Assembly: GCA_902619745.1 (NCBI GenBank)
Contig: CACNFL010000010.1
Coordinates: forward strand, 1 to 42,511
DNA: 42,511 bases
Source of the DNA: an uncultured Pelagibacteraceae bacterium
GTDB taxonomy: Bacteria; Pseudomonadota; Alphaproteobacteria; Pelagibacterales; Pelagibacteraceae
Reading direction: 5' to 3'
This document shows positions 17,518-23,946 of this stretch, piece after piece. Under the pieces are notes generated by a model that searched no databases, had not been told where the DNA came from, and worked only from the letters and a program-made list of their open reading frames with translations. Position 1 is the first letter of the stretch. Each line of letters opens with the position of its first letter. Made by a program: the position numbers and the translations under genes.

Positions 17518-17521
17518 TTTT

Positions 17522-17596
17522 TGGTACCCGGGCTGAGAGTCGAACTCAAACTTAAAGTTCCACAAACTTCCGTGCTAACCATTACACCACCCGGGC
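17522..17596 (-). tRNA. tRNA-His(GTG)
   Basis: Folded by hand: acceptor GCCCGGG pairs with CCCGGGT (first pair G-T), D arm, anticodon stem GAAGT/ACTTT with loop TTGTGGA (anticodon GTG), a 4-nt variable loop, T stem TTGAG/CTCAG with a normal loop TTCGACT, discriminator A73 and an encoded CCA. The base before position 1 is A, so no G-1 is encoded, and position 73 is A rather than C. The hisS gene follows after four bases, so tRNA and synthetase share a transcript. Confidence 0.93.
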
Positions 17597-17772
17597 TTAT
17601 CCTCTTTGTTTTTATCTTATTTTATGTGGATTTAAAATTATAATATAAATAAATAGCCTACTGGCTATGGAAACAGTTTCTGTGAGTACTTCTAAAAGTC
17701 TTTCTGTATGTAATATTTATATTCATGAGCAGTCTTTTAGACAAAAATAATTAATATTCAAGGTATAAATAG
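17597..17772. other. Structured spacer between cspA terminator and tRNA-His
   Basis: No open frame of note. Several inverted repeats are visible: ATAGCC-4 nt-GGCTAT at 17653-17668; GAAAC-A-GTTTC at 17670-17680; a 10-bp pair with one mismatch between 17691-17700 and 17732-17741; and a small GTCT/AGAC hairpin at 17732-17742. These could be a small RNA, a leader or simply promoter-associated structure. I recognise no RNA family. Confidence 0.35.
17637..17642 (-). promoter_or_regulatory. Candidate -10 element for tRNA-His/hisSZG
   Basis: The minus strand reads TATAAT about 41 nt before the tRNA 5' end. No good -35 hexamer is visible at the expected spacing, and such hexamers are common in AT-rich DNA. 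It is listed because the operon must start between 17596 and the upstream terminator. Confidence 0.3.
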
Positions 17773-17813
17773 AAAAAGGACGTTTATCTATTTGATAGAT
17801 AAAACGCCCTTTA
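17773..17813 (-). terminator. Intrinsic terminator after the cold-shock gene
   Basis: On the minus strand, 14 nt after the cspA stop, a near-perfect inverted repeat (AAAGGGCGTTTTATCTATC with GATAGATAAACGTCCTTT, one offset base) closes a short AT loop and is followed by a T run. It is the clearest intrinsic terminator in the window and marks the end of the dcd-murA-hisD-infA-cspA run. Confidence 0.8.
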
Positions 17814-17827
17814 AAATTATTTCTGAA

Positions 17828-18040
17828 TTAGTCTATTTTTTTTAAATTAACTGCAGAAGGACCTTTGGGACCATCTTCTAATGTAAATTCAAGTTTATCA
17901 CCTTCATTGAGATATCTCATACCAGCAGCTTTTACCGCTGAAGCGTGAACAAAGGCATCTTTTTCTTTATCATCTCTTTCAATGAAGCCATATCCCTTTT
18001 TACCATTATACCATTTAATTTTTCCTTGTAGTGTGCTCAT
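17828..18040 (-). CDS. Cold-shock domain protein (CspA family)
   Basis: This is a 70-residue single-stranded nucleic-acid-binding OB-fold protein, an RNA chaperone. RNP1 (KGYGFIE) and RNP2 (DAFVHASAV) are intact, and the start GKIKWYNGKKGYGF is typical. An AAGGA sequence lies about 13 nt before the ATG. It follows tRNA-Phe by 79 nt, an AT-rich stretch that could hold its own promoter or leader, and ends at a strong terminator. Confidence 0.94.
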   Translation of the reverse strand: MSTLQGKIKWYNGKKGYGFIERDDKEKDAFVHASAVKAAGMRYLNEGDKLEFTLEDGPKGPSAVNLKKID

Positions 18041-18119
18041 CTTATTTCTTAGTCCTTTTGTTATTTATTATCTTTTAAAGTTAATTTCTTTTAAGATTAT
18101 TTCAAGATGAAACTTTTTG

Positions 18120-18194
18120 TGGTGGCTGAGGAAGGATTCGCACCTCCGACACAAGCCTTTTCAGGGCTCTGCTCTACTCCTGAGCTACTCAGCC
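18120..18194 (-). tRNA. tRNA-Phe(GAA) with unusual T loop
   Basis: Folded by hand: acceptor GGCTGAG/CTCAGCC, D stem GCTC/GAGC, anticodon stem GAGCC/GGCTT with loop CTGAAAA (anticodon GAA), variable GTGTC, T stem GGAGG/CCTTC, discriminator A and an encoded CCA. The T loop reads TGCGAAT, so position 55, almost always T (pseudouridine), is G. It begins 4 nt after the infA stop and is probably processed from the infA transcript. Confidence 0.93.
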
Positions 18195-18198
18195 TTAT

Positions 18199-18414
18199 TT
18201 ATCCTCTAAAGATAATTCTTCCTTTAGTAAGATCGTAAGGTGTCATTTCAACTGTCACATTATCACCTTGGAGAACTCTAATTCTGTTTTTTCTTAACTT
18301 ACCAGCTGTATGAGCAGTAACGGTATGTCCATTTTCTAATTTTACTCTAAACATAGCGTTAGGAAGCAGGTCTATCACTGTACCTTTAAATTCCAGTAAG
18401 TCTTGTTTTGACAA
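18199..18414 (-). CDS. infA: Translation initiation factor IF-1
   Basis: IF-1 occupies the ribosomal A site during initiation. The 71-residue OB-fold protein is typical: ending KGRIIFRG, core [30 protein letters not shown]. It starts 2 nt after hisD and is followed 4 nt later by tRNA-Phe. In other alphaproteobacteria, as I recall, maf, an RNase G-type gene and yacG often stand between infA and tRNA-Phe; none is present here. Confidence 0.96.
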   Translation of the reverse strand: MSKQDLLEFKGTVIDLLPNAMFRVKLENGHTVTAHTAGKLRKNRIRVLQGDNVTVEMTPYDLTKGRIIFRG

Positions 18415-18416
18415 AT

Positions 18417-19700
18417 TTATTTTCTCCTTATTCGTTTTACTACAGATTGGGCGTGTCCAACCAAACCTTCGTAATTTGCAAGTGTTATAACTGATGGTCC
18501 AAGACTTTCAATACCCTTTTTTGATAAGTTTATGTATGAAATCCTTTTATAAAATTCATTCACACTTATACCGCTTGAGTATTTTGCAGAACCATTAGTT
18601 GGCAACACATGGTTTGGTCCAACATTATAATCAGTCATTGCCATCACTGCATATTTTCCTAAACATATTGATCCTGAATTTTTTATTTTTGGAACTAACG
18701 ATTTATAATTTTTAATATTTAATTCTAAATGCTCTGGTGCAATTTTATTTACAACACTTATTATTTTAGCGTCTGAAGAAATATACATAAGAATTCCATT
18801 GTTAATTAGACTTCTTCTTGCAACAGAAGCTCTTGGAATTTCTTTTAATTGTTTAGTAATTTCAATTTTTACTTTATCTAGCAAATTTTTATCTTTAGAA
18901 ATCAAAATACATTGTGCAAGAATATCATGTTCAGCTTGTCCAATTAAATCACTTGCAACCCACTCAGGATTTGAGAATTTGTCACAAACGATAGTCACTT
19001 CAGAAGGACCTGCGGTCATACCTTCAATTCCAACAACACCAAAAACTTCTTTTTTTGCAGCCGCAACATAGGCGTTTCCTGGACCAACTATTTTATGAAC
19101 TTTTTTAATTTTTTTAGTCCCATAAGATACTGCTGCAATAGCAGAAGGGCCACCGATAGAATAAATTTCTTTAATTTTGCATTTTTTTGCAGCGTATAAT
19201 ACGGCTGGATTTTGTTTTCCTTTATAACCTGGATTAATCATAACTATTCTCTTAACACCTGCAACAATTGCTGGAATAGCATTCATCAACACACTTGATG
19301 GGTATGAAGCAGTAGAACCAGGAACATAAATTGCAACAGACTCTAAAGGTACATATTTATATTCAAGTTTGTTTTTTAATTTATCTGTATAAGAAATATT
19401 TTTAATTTTTTGAAGTGAATGAAATTTATAAATTCTATTATAAGCCGTATCGATTGCCTTCTTTACTTTTTTATCAAGTGAATTTATAGATTTTTTTATT
19501 TGTTTTGAGCTTGGAATAATTATGTTGTTTTGATTAAATCTTTTCTCGTATTTTAATAACGCTTTATCTCCATTTTTTTTAACATCTTTAATTATATTTG
19601 TTACAGAAACAGAATCTGATTGAATTTTTTTTTTTCTCTGTAAAAGCAAATTCTCTAATAATTTATCAAAATTTTTATTTTTACTATTAATTATCTTCAT
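18417..19700 (-). CDS. hisD: Histidinol dehydrogenase
   Basis: This enzyme oxidises histidinol to histidine in two NAD-dependent steps. The 427 residues carry family blocks [18 protein letters not shown], the [12 protein letters not shown] segment, [20 protein letters not shown] (zinc and catalytic Gln/His region) and the C-terminal [18 protein letters not shown]. The murA-DUF2948-hisD-infA order is typical of alphaproteobacteria. It lies apart from hisG/hisZ, so histidine genes here are split between two operons. Confidence 0.95.
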   Translation of the reverse strand: MKIINSKNKNFDKLLENLLLQRKKKIQSDSVSVTNIIKDVKKNGDKALLKYEKRFNQNNIIIPSSKQIKKSINSLDKKVKKAIDTAYNRIYKFHSLQKIKNISYTDKLKNKLEYKYVPLESVAIYVPGSTASYPSSVLMNAIPAIVAGVKRIVMINPGYKGKQNPAVLYAAKKCKIKEIYSIGGPSAIAAVSYGTKKIKKVHKIVGPGNAYVAAAKKEVFGVVGIEGMTAGPSEVTIVCDKFSNPEWVASDLIGQAEHDILAQCILISKDKNLLDKVKIEITKQLKEIPRASVARRSLINNGILMYISSDAKIISVVNKIAPEHLELNIKNYKSLVPKIKNSGSICLGKYAVMAMTDYNVGPNHVLPTNGSAKYSSGISVNEFYKRISYINLSKKGIESLGPSVITLANYEGLVGHAQSVVKRIRRK

Positions 19701-19702
19701 AA

Positions 19703-20095
19703 CTATTTAATTTCACTTTGATCCTCTAATCTTGCTTCAATAGTTTCTGTAGTTAAAGCAATATGAGCATTGTTATTAAAAATAAGATTTATTTCATAAA
19801 CATCATTATTTTTCAAATAATCTAAACCTATTAGTTCTAAAACTGTTTCTTGATTTGATTGATCAATGTTTTTTGATCTTACTTTATCAACAAAATCAAA
19901 CCTACAAATGCTATTGATTTTTTTATCTTCCTGATCACTTTCAACCTTGGTTCTTTCAATTGATAATAAAAAAACCTTATTGGATGCGAGATATTTTATA
20001 TCGCCAATTTTAACCTTGGCCCCTGAACTACAAGCTGAAATCATCTGTAACCCTTCTTGGTCACTTGCTATTATTTTTGCTAAATATTTATTCAC
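19703..20095 (-). CDS. DUF2948-type protein of unknown function
   Basis: This 130-residue soluble protein matches, by position and by pattern, the small DUF2948 family that sits between murA and hisD in alphaproteobacteria. Visible features are the N-terminal SDQEGLQMISACSSGAKVK, the motif GDIKYLASNKVFLLSIERTK, the segment ICRFDFVDKVRS, and a C-terminal strand region NIALT-like ending TIEARLED. There is no signal peptide or membrane segment. Its ATG shares a base with the murA stop. Function is unknown; the family name is from memory of this context. Confidence 0.75.
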   Translation of the reverse strand: MNKYLAKIIASDQEGLQMISACSSGAKVKIGDIKYLASNKVFLLSIERTKVESDQEDKKINSICRFDFVDKVRSKNIDQSNQETVLELIGLDYLKNNDVYEINLIFNNNAHIALTTETIEARLEDQSEIK

Positions 20096-21354
20096 TATTT
20101 TAATCTTTTAATTTTAACACCTATTTTTTTTAATTTATTTTCTATTTTTTCATAACCTCTGTCTAAGTGATAAATTCTGTTAATATATGATTTACCATTA
20201 GAAACTATAGCTGCCAGAACCAAAGCAACAGAAGCTCTTAGATCACTAGACATTAATTCGGCACCGATGAATTTAGTATTTCCTTCTATCGTAGCTGTAT
20301 TATTTTTAATATTTATTTTTGCTCCCAGTCTTTGCAATTCTGCAACATGCATAAATCTATTTTCAAAAATACTTTCAGTTATTGAACTTTTGCCATCTGC
20401 TTTGCACATTAAAACCATCAATTGTGCTTGAAGGTCTGTAGGAATGCCTGGAAACTCTTTAGTTTTAATACTTTTTATTGATTTTATTTTTTCTGGTCCT
20501 TTAATTAAAATTTTATTTTCACTAGTTTTTATTTTAGCACCAACTTTTTTTAGTAATTTTATTTCTGTACTAATAATTTTAGGATTTAAATTATTTATTT
20601 GCAAATTACCTTTCGCAAGTGTTGCAGCTACACAAAATGTGCCTGCTTCTATTCTATCAGCCATTACAGAATATTCAGTTTCATTTAAAGAATTTACACC
20701 TATAATTTTACAAACTCTTCCTGTCCATTTTATTTTTGCTCCAGCTTTATTTAAAAAATTTGTAAGATCTTTAATCTCAGGTTCTATTGCACAATTTTTT
20801 AAAACTGTTTTTCCTTTTGCTAAACATGCTGCTATAATAGAATTTTCAGTTGCCCCAACACTTATCTTTGGAAAATTTACAGTTGTTCCGCTAAGTTTTC
20901 CTTTTGATTCTGCTAAAATATATCCATCTTTTAGTTCATATTTCATACCAAGTTTTTTTAATGCCGTAAGATGATAATTAACTGGTCTAGCACCAATTAA
21001 GCACCCTCCAGGTAAAGAGATTTTAGATTTACGGTATTTTGAAATAAGTGGACCTAAAACTAAAATAGAACCACGCATTGTTTTGACTAAAGAATAACTA
21101 GCAAAAGTTTTCATATTTTTTTTATTTATAATTTTTGCTGTTTTTTTATCTCTTGATAAAATTATTTTAGAACCAAGAGACTTTAATAAATTTAACATTG
21201 TATTAATGTCTCTAACTCTTGGTAAATTTTTGATAACCACAGGTTTATCAAATAATAGTGTTGCAGCTAATATCGGTAGAGATGAATTTTTCGAACCTGA
21301 AATTGAAACATTGCCCTTGATTTTACAAGGGCCATTAATCAGAAATTTATCCAT
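20095..21354 (-). CDS. murA: UDP-N-acetylglucosamine 1-carboxyvinyltransferase
   Basis: MurA performs the first committed step of peptidoglycan synthesis. The 419-residue protein keeps SGSKNSSLPILAA at the N-terminus and the active-site cysteine loop LPGGCLIGARPVNYH (Cys118), so it is predicted to have the standard fosfomycin-sensitive cysteine. Further conserved segments are DRIEAGTFCVAA, PTDLQAQLMVL and the C-terminal DLRASVALVLAA. It follows dcd by 3 nt. Confidence 0.96.
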   Translation of the reverse strand: MDKFLINGPCKIKGNVSISGSKNSSLPILAATLLFDKPVVIKNLPRVRDINTMLNLLKSLGSKIILSRDKKTAKIINKKNMKTFASYSLVKTMRGSILVLGPLISKYRKSKISLPGGCLIGARPVNYHLTALKKLGMKYELKDGYILAESKGKLSGTTVNFPKISVGATENSIIAACLAKGKTVLKNCAIEPEIKDLTNFLNKAGAKIKWTGRVCKIIGVNSLNETEYSVMADRIEAGTFCVAATLAKGNLQINNLNPKIISTEIKLLKKVGAKIKTSENKILIKGPEKIKSIKSIKTKEFPGIPTDLQAQLMVLMCKADGKSSITESIFENRFMHVAELQRLGAKINIKNNTATIEGNTKFIGAELMSSDLRASVALVLAAIVSNGKSYINRIYHLDRGYEKIENKLKKIGVKIKRLK

Positions 21355-21357
21355 AAA

Positions 21358-21918
21358 TTACTTTTTAATTTTCGCAACTTGAATTGTAGTTTGTCCCTGA
21401 TATTTACCGTTCTTTGATTTATAAGTTGTTTCTGGCTGAGTATCTGATTTGAAAAATAAAAATTGTGCTATTCCCTCATTTGAATAAATTTTTGCAGGAT
21501 TAGGTGTTGTATTACTTAGCTCAATTACAATATTACCCTCAAATTCATTTTCAATTGGAGTAACATTACAAATAATTCCTGTCCTTGCATAAGTACTTTT
21601 TCCAACACAAATACATAAAACATCTTTTGGTATTCTAAAATATTCTACTGTTTTAGCTAAAACGAATGAATTTGGTGGAATAATACAATGTGGTCCTTTT
21701 CGTTCTATAAAATTATCATCAGAAAAATTCTTTGGATCAACTAAAGAACTATTAACATTGGTAAAAATTCTATATTCATCTGAGATTCTAACATCATATC
21801 CCATACTACTTAATCCATAAGAAATTTTACCTTCGGAAACTTGATGATCCAAAAATGGCTCTATCATGTTGTGTTCTTTGCACATTTTTTTAATCCAAGA
21901 ATCAGGTTGAATTGACAT
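21358..21918 (-). CDS. dcd: dCTP deaminase
   Basis: It deaminates dCTP to dUTP for dTTP supply. The 186-residue trimeric-fold protein shows MGYDVRIS, the [18 protein letters not shown] segment, [10 protein letters not shown] and [17 protein letters not shown] with the catalytic Glu region. No dUTPase domain is fused, so a separate Dut would be needed. Its ATG overlaps the stop of the 33-aa gene by one base. Confidence 0.93.
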   Translation of the reverse strand: MSIQPDSWIKKMCKEHNMIEPFLDHQVSEGKISYGLSSMGYDVRISDEYRIFTNVNSSLVDPKNFSDDNFIERKGPHCIIPPNSFVLAKTVEYFRIPKDVLCICVGKSTYARTGIICNVTPIENEFEGNIVIELSNTTPNPAKIYSNEGIAQFLFFKSDTQPETTYKSKNGKYQGQTTIQVAKIKK

Positions 21919-22019
21919 TATTTATTTTTCTTTTTATTTTTTTTTTGGAAAATTTTTCTTTTCTTCAAATTTTTTCTAAGCGCCAAGCTTAAACGCTCAT
22001 TTTTTTCTTTTGAACTCAT
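21918..22019 (-). CDS. 33-aa basic mini-protein
   Basis: The frame from ATG 22019 to TAA 21918-21920 encodes 33 residues, about half Lys/Arg, with a predicted amphipathic helix around [15 protein letters not shown]. Its ATG overlaps the stop of the 66-aa gene (ATGA) and its stop shares a base with the dcd ATG (TAATG), so it fills exactly the otherwise unexplained gap. I have an uncertain memory of similar small 'RLxxALRxNLxxRK' proteins in alphaproteobacteria. A ribosome- or nucleic-acid-associated role is only a guess from its charge. Confidence 0.65.
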   Translation of the reverse strand: MSSKEKNERLSLALRKNLKKRKIFQKKNKKKNK

Positions 22020-22216
22020 TCTTTGTTTGGGTTGGTCAGGAAATCCAAGGAAATTGGTTTATTGGGATCTAGTGCAGGTGCTTTTTCCTCTTCTTTTTTT
22101 GGGCCTTCTTTAGCTAAACGTTTAGCTTTTTTTTCAGCAAGCTTTCTCTCTCTTTTAGCTTGCTTTTCCATAAGCTTATTACCTTTAGTTGATTTGTAGT
22201 CGTAATGAATTCCCAT
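22016..22216 (-). CDS. 66-aa Lys/Glu-rich protein of unknown function
   Basis: This small charged protein has an N-terminal MGIHYDYKSTKGNKLM, a Lys/Arg/Glu-rich helix to about residue 45, then a Pro-rich linker and the tail [13 protein letters not shown]. An AGGA sequence 7 nt before ATG 22216 supports this start over the internal Met16. It is the first gene of the minus-strand run leading to dcd and murA, and its stop overlaps the next mini-gene. I do not recognise a family; the charge suggests RNA or ribosome contact, as inference only. Confidence 0.7.
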   Translation of the reverse strand: MGIHYDYKSTKGNKLMEKQAKRERKLAEKKAKRLAKEGPKKEEEKAPALDPNKPISLDFLTNPNKE

Positions 22217-22300
22217 AACATTTTCCTAAAATAGATATAAATCATATTCATCAAAAAATTAAGGCAATAATTTGAAAAAAATGCTTTATTATCAATAAAA

Positions 22301-22306
22301 TACAAT
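22301..22306 (+). promoter_or_regulatory. Candidate -10 element for tRNA-Thr
   Basis: TACAAT lies 10 nt before the tRNA 5' end, the right distance for a start a few bases upstream of the mature tRNA. No convincing -35 sequence is visible at 16-18 nt spacing (a TTGAAA lies too far upstream). Confidence 0.4.
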
Positions 22307-22316
22307 TTGTCTCTAA

Positions 22317-22390
22317 GCTCCTGTAGTTAAATGGTATAACAAGTCATTGGTAATGACTAGTTCCCTGGTCAGTACAGGGTGGGAGCACCA
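22317..22390 (+). tRNA. tRNA-Thr(GGT) with non-canonical T loop
   Basis: Folded by hand: acceptor GCTCCTG/TGGGAGC (last two pairs are G-T wobbles), D stem GTTA/TAAC with loop AATGGTA, anticodon stem AGTCA/TGACT with loop TTGGTAA (anticodon GGT), a 4-nt variable loop, T stem CCCTG/CAGGG, discriminator A and an encoded CCA. The T loop is GTCAGTA: positions 54 and 58, normally T and A, are both G. All stems pair, which argues for a working gene. Its 3' end directly abuts the stop codon of the convergent VTT gene. Confidence 0.88.
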
Positions 22391-23113
22391 CTAATTTCTA
22401 TAAAAAAACTTTCTCAAAAATATCGTAATCAGAATTAAAATAAAGAAAGCTGAAATAGGAACATATATATCAGGTGAAAATATTATATCAGTTATTCCTG
22501 GTACTTCAGCATTTCGGTCTATAATTTTTTCTAATCCACTACCAATAGAAACTGCTAAAAAAATTTGAGGAATTATTCCAATCAATGTAGCAAAGAAAAA
22601 ATTTATAACCTTAACATTAAATAAGGTTGGTAACAGGCAGCTCAGCTGCCAAGGTATACCACCTATAAAACGGTAAATTAATAAATGAATAAATTCAGAT
22701 TGTTTAAATCTTATTTCCAAGTTTTGAAACTTATTTAAAAACTTTTCTCTAATAAGCTGTTTTAAAAAATAATTTCCAAAAATATATAAAAAAGTAGCAC
22801 CAATACTCAAGCCTAAAACAACAACAAATGTACCTATCCATTTTCCAAATATAAAACCTCCCATTATAGCAACTGGGGATCCAAATCCTAAAAAGGGGAA
22901 AACCCAAAGAATAGTTAATGCTAAAAAAATAATAGAAATTAAAAATAAGTTAGATTTTTTAAGTTCAAAAAAATAAGATTGGTTATCTCTTAGAAAATCA
23001 TAAGATGTGATTTCTGAGAGACTAAATTTTGAAAAAAAGAAATACAAAAATAAGCAAACAATTAATAAATAAGACAAACCAATAAATAATTTAATTTTTT
23101 TTGTATTTTCCAT
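22391..23113 (-). CDS. TVP38/TMEM64 (VTT-domain) family membrane protein
   Basis: This 240-residue inner-membrane protein has about six hydrophobic segments. An N-terminal span (about 9-28) is followed by the VTT/SNARE-associated region with FPFLGFGSPVAIMGGFIFG, a glycine-rich LGLSIGATFLYIFGNYF, and the re-entrant segment RFIGGIPWQLSCLLPTLFNV; a C-terminal span follows. Relatives include DedA and TVP38 proteins, some of which act as lipid flippases or transporters; the substrate here is unknown. Its TAG stop starts at the base after the tRNA-Thr CCA on the opposite strand. Confidence 0.85.
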   Translation of the reverse strand: MENTKKIKLFIGLSYLLIVCLFLYFFFSKFSLSEITSYDFLRDNQSYFFELKKSNLFLISIIFLALTILWVFPFLGFGSPVAIMGGFIFGKWIGTFVVVLGLSIGATFLYIFGNYFLKQLIREKFLNKFQNLEIRFKQSEFIHLLIYRFIGGIPWQLSCLLPTLFNVKVINFFFATLIGIIPQIFLAVSIGSGLEKIIDRNAEVPGITDIIFSPDIYVPISAFFILILITIFLRKFFYRN

Positions 23114-23210
23114 GATTCTTCTTATTTTAATGCTTAATCTTCTATTTGCTATTTTAATTATTACTAATATAAAGGGGCAAAAATTATAAAAAACTATATC
23201 AAATCTAATT

Positions 23211-23351
23211 ATGAAAAGAACTTATCAACCCTCTAATAAAAAAAGAGCTCGAAAACACGGCTTTCGTTCAAAAATGAAAACTAAAGGTGGTAAAAAGCTT
23301 TTGGCCAGAAGAAGAGCAAGAGGAAGAAAATCACTAACTGTTTCTGTATAG
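23211..23351 (+). CDS. rpmH: 50S ribosomal protein L34
   Basis: ATG 23211 to TAG 23349-23351 encodes 46 residues with the unmistakable L34 sequence: MKRTYQPSN at the start, then [20 protein letters not shown] and [10 protein letters not shown]. It is followed 4 nt later by rnpA, the universal rpmH-rnpA pair. The 97-nt gap upstream, shared with the divergent VTT gene, should hold its promoter; I see only weak AT-rich candidates. Confidence 0.96.
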   Translation: MKRTYQPSNKKRARKHGFRSKMKTKGGKKLLARRRARGRKSLTVSV

Positions 23352-23355
23352 AATA

Positions 23356-23697
23356 ATGAAAAGCAAAATACTTGCTCTTTCAAAAAACGAAGAATTTAAA
23401 AATTTACTTAAACAAAAAAAAATTACCAATAAATACGTAAGTATTTTTTTTGGAAAATTACTAAATAAAGATAAAAAAAGACTAAATATCAGTTTTGTAA
23501 CTAAAAAAAAAATTGGTAATGCAGTAAAGAGAAATAAAATTAAAAGAAGATTAAAAAACATCATGAATGAGGCTGTTAAAAAAATAGAGATAAACTTTGA
23601 TTATTCATTTCTTGTTATAGCTAAGTCTTCTATGCTAAATAGTGAATACAAAATTATAAAAGAAACTCTTTTTCAGGATTTTGCAAAAATAAAATAA
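23356..23697 (+). CDS. rnpA: Ribonuclease P protein component
   Basis: This is the protein subunit of RNase P, which trims tRNA 5' leaders. The 113-residue basic protein carries the family signature [17 protein letters not shown] (about residues 51-67) and F/Y-rich central strands. It lies between rpmH and yidD, overlapping the yidD start by one base. Confidence 0.93.
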   Translation: MKSKILALSKNEEFKNLLKQKKITNKYVSIFFGKLLNKDKKRLNISFVTKKKIGNAVKRNKIKRRLKNIMNEAVKKIEINFDYSFLVIAKSSMLNSEYKIIKETLFQDFAKIK

Positions 23698-23933
23698 TGA
23701 ATATATTTACTTTAATTTTAATTAAATTTATCAAAGCCTATAAATATTTGATCAGTCCATTATTGGGTCATTCTTGTAGATATTTACCAACATGTTCTGA
23801 ATACAGCATAGATGCTTTAAAAGAATACGGTTTTTTTAAAGGATTATTAATTAGTATAAAAAGAATTTTATCCTGCCATCCAATAAAATTTTTAGGGGGT
23901 GGAGAAGGGTTTGATCCAGTTAAAAAGAAATGA
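23697..23933 (+). CDS. yidD: Membrane protein insertion efficiency factor YidD
   Basis: This small membrane-associated protein assists YidC-dependent insertion. The 78 residues show an amphipathic N-terminal helix, the family core [20 protein letters not shown] with its conserved cysteines, and the third Cys in [19 protein letters not shown]. It sits between rnpA and yidC as expected. Confidence 0.95.
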   Translation: MNIFTLILIKFIKAYKYLISPLLGHSCRYLPTCSEYSIDALKEYGFFKGLLISIKRILSCHPIKFLGGGEGFDPVKKK

Positions 23934-23946
23934 AGGATAATAAATA

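Noticed and set aside
17518..17565. N-terminal extension of hisS upstream of ATG 17517
   Set aside because: Those codons coincide with the 3' half of tRNA-His, so they cannot be the natural coding start.
20444..20974. Long plus-strand frame (176 codons) opposite murA
   Set aside because: It is hydrophobic and Phe/Ile/Ser-rich, as expected from the antisense of a Lys-rich gene, and lies wholly inside murA, which has all its motifs.
21961..22018. Inverted repeat AAGCG...CGCTC as a terminator
   Set aside because: The stem is only about 4-5 bp and it lies inside the 33-aa coding frame; the T run follows on the wrong strand for the local genes.
23114..23210. Promoter for rpmH (TTGCTA with TAATAT)
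   Set aside because: The spacing is about 13 nt, too short for a sigma-70 type promoter; no better pair stands out from the AT-rich background.
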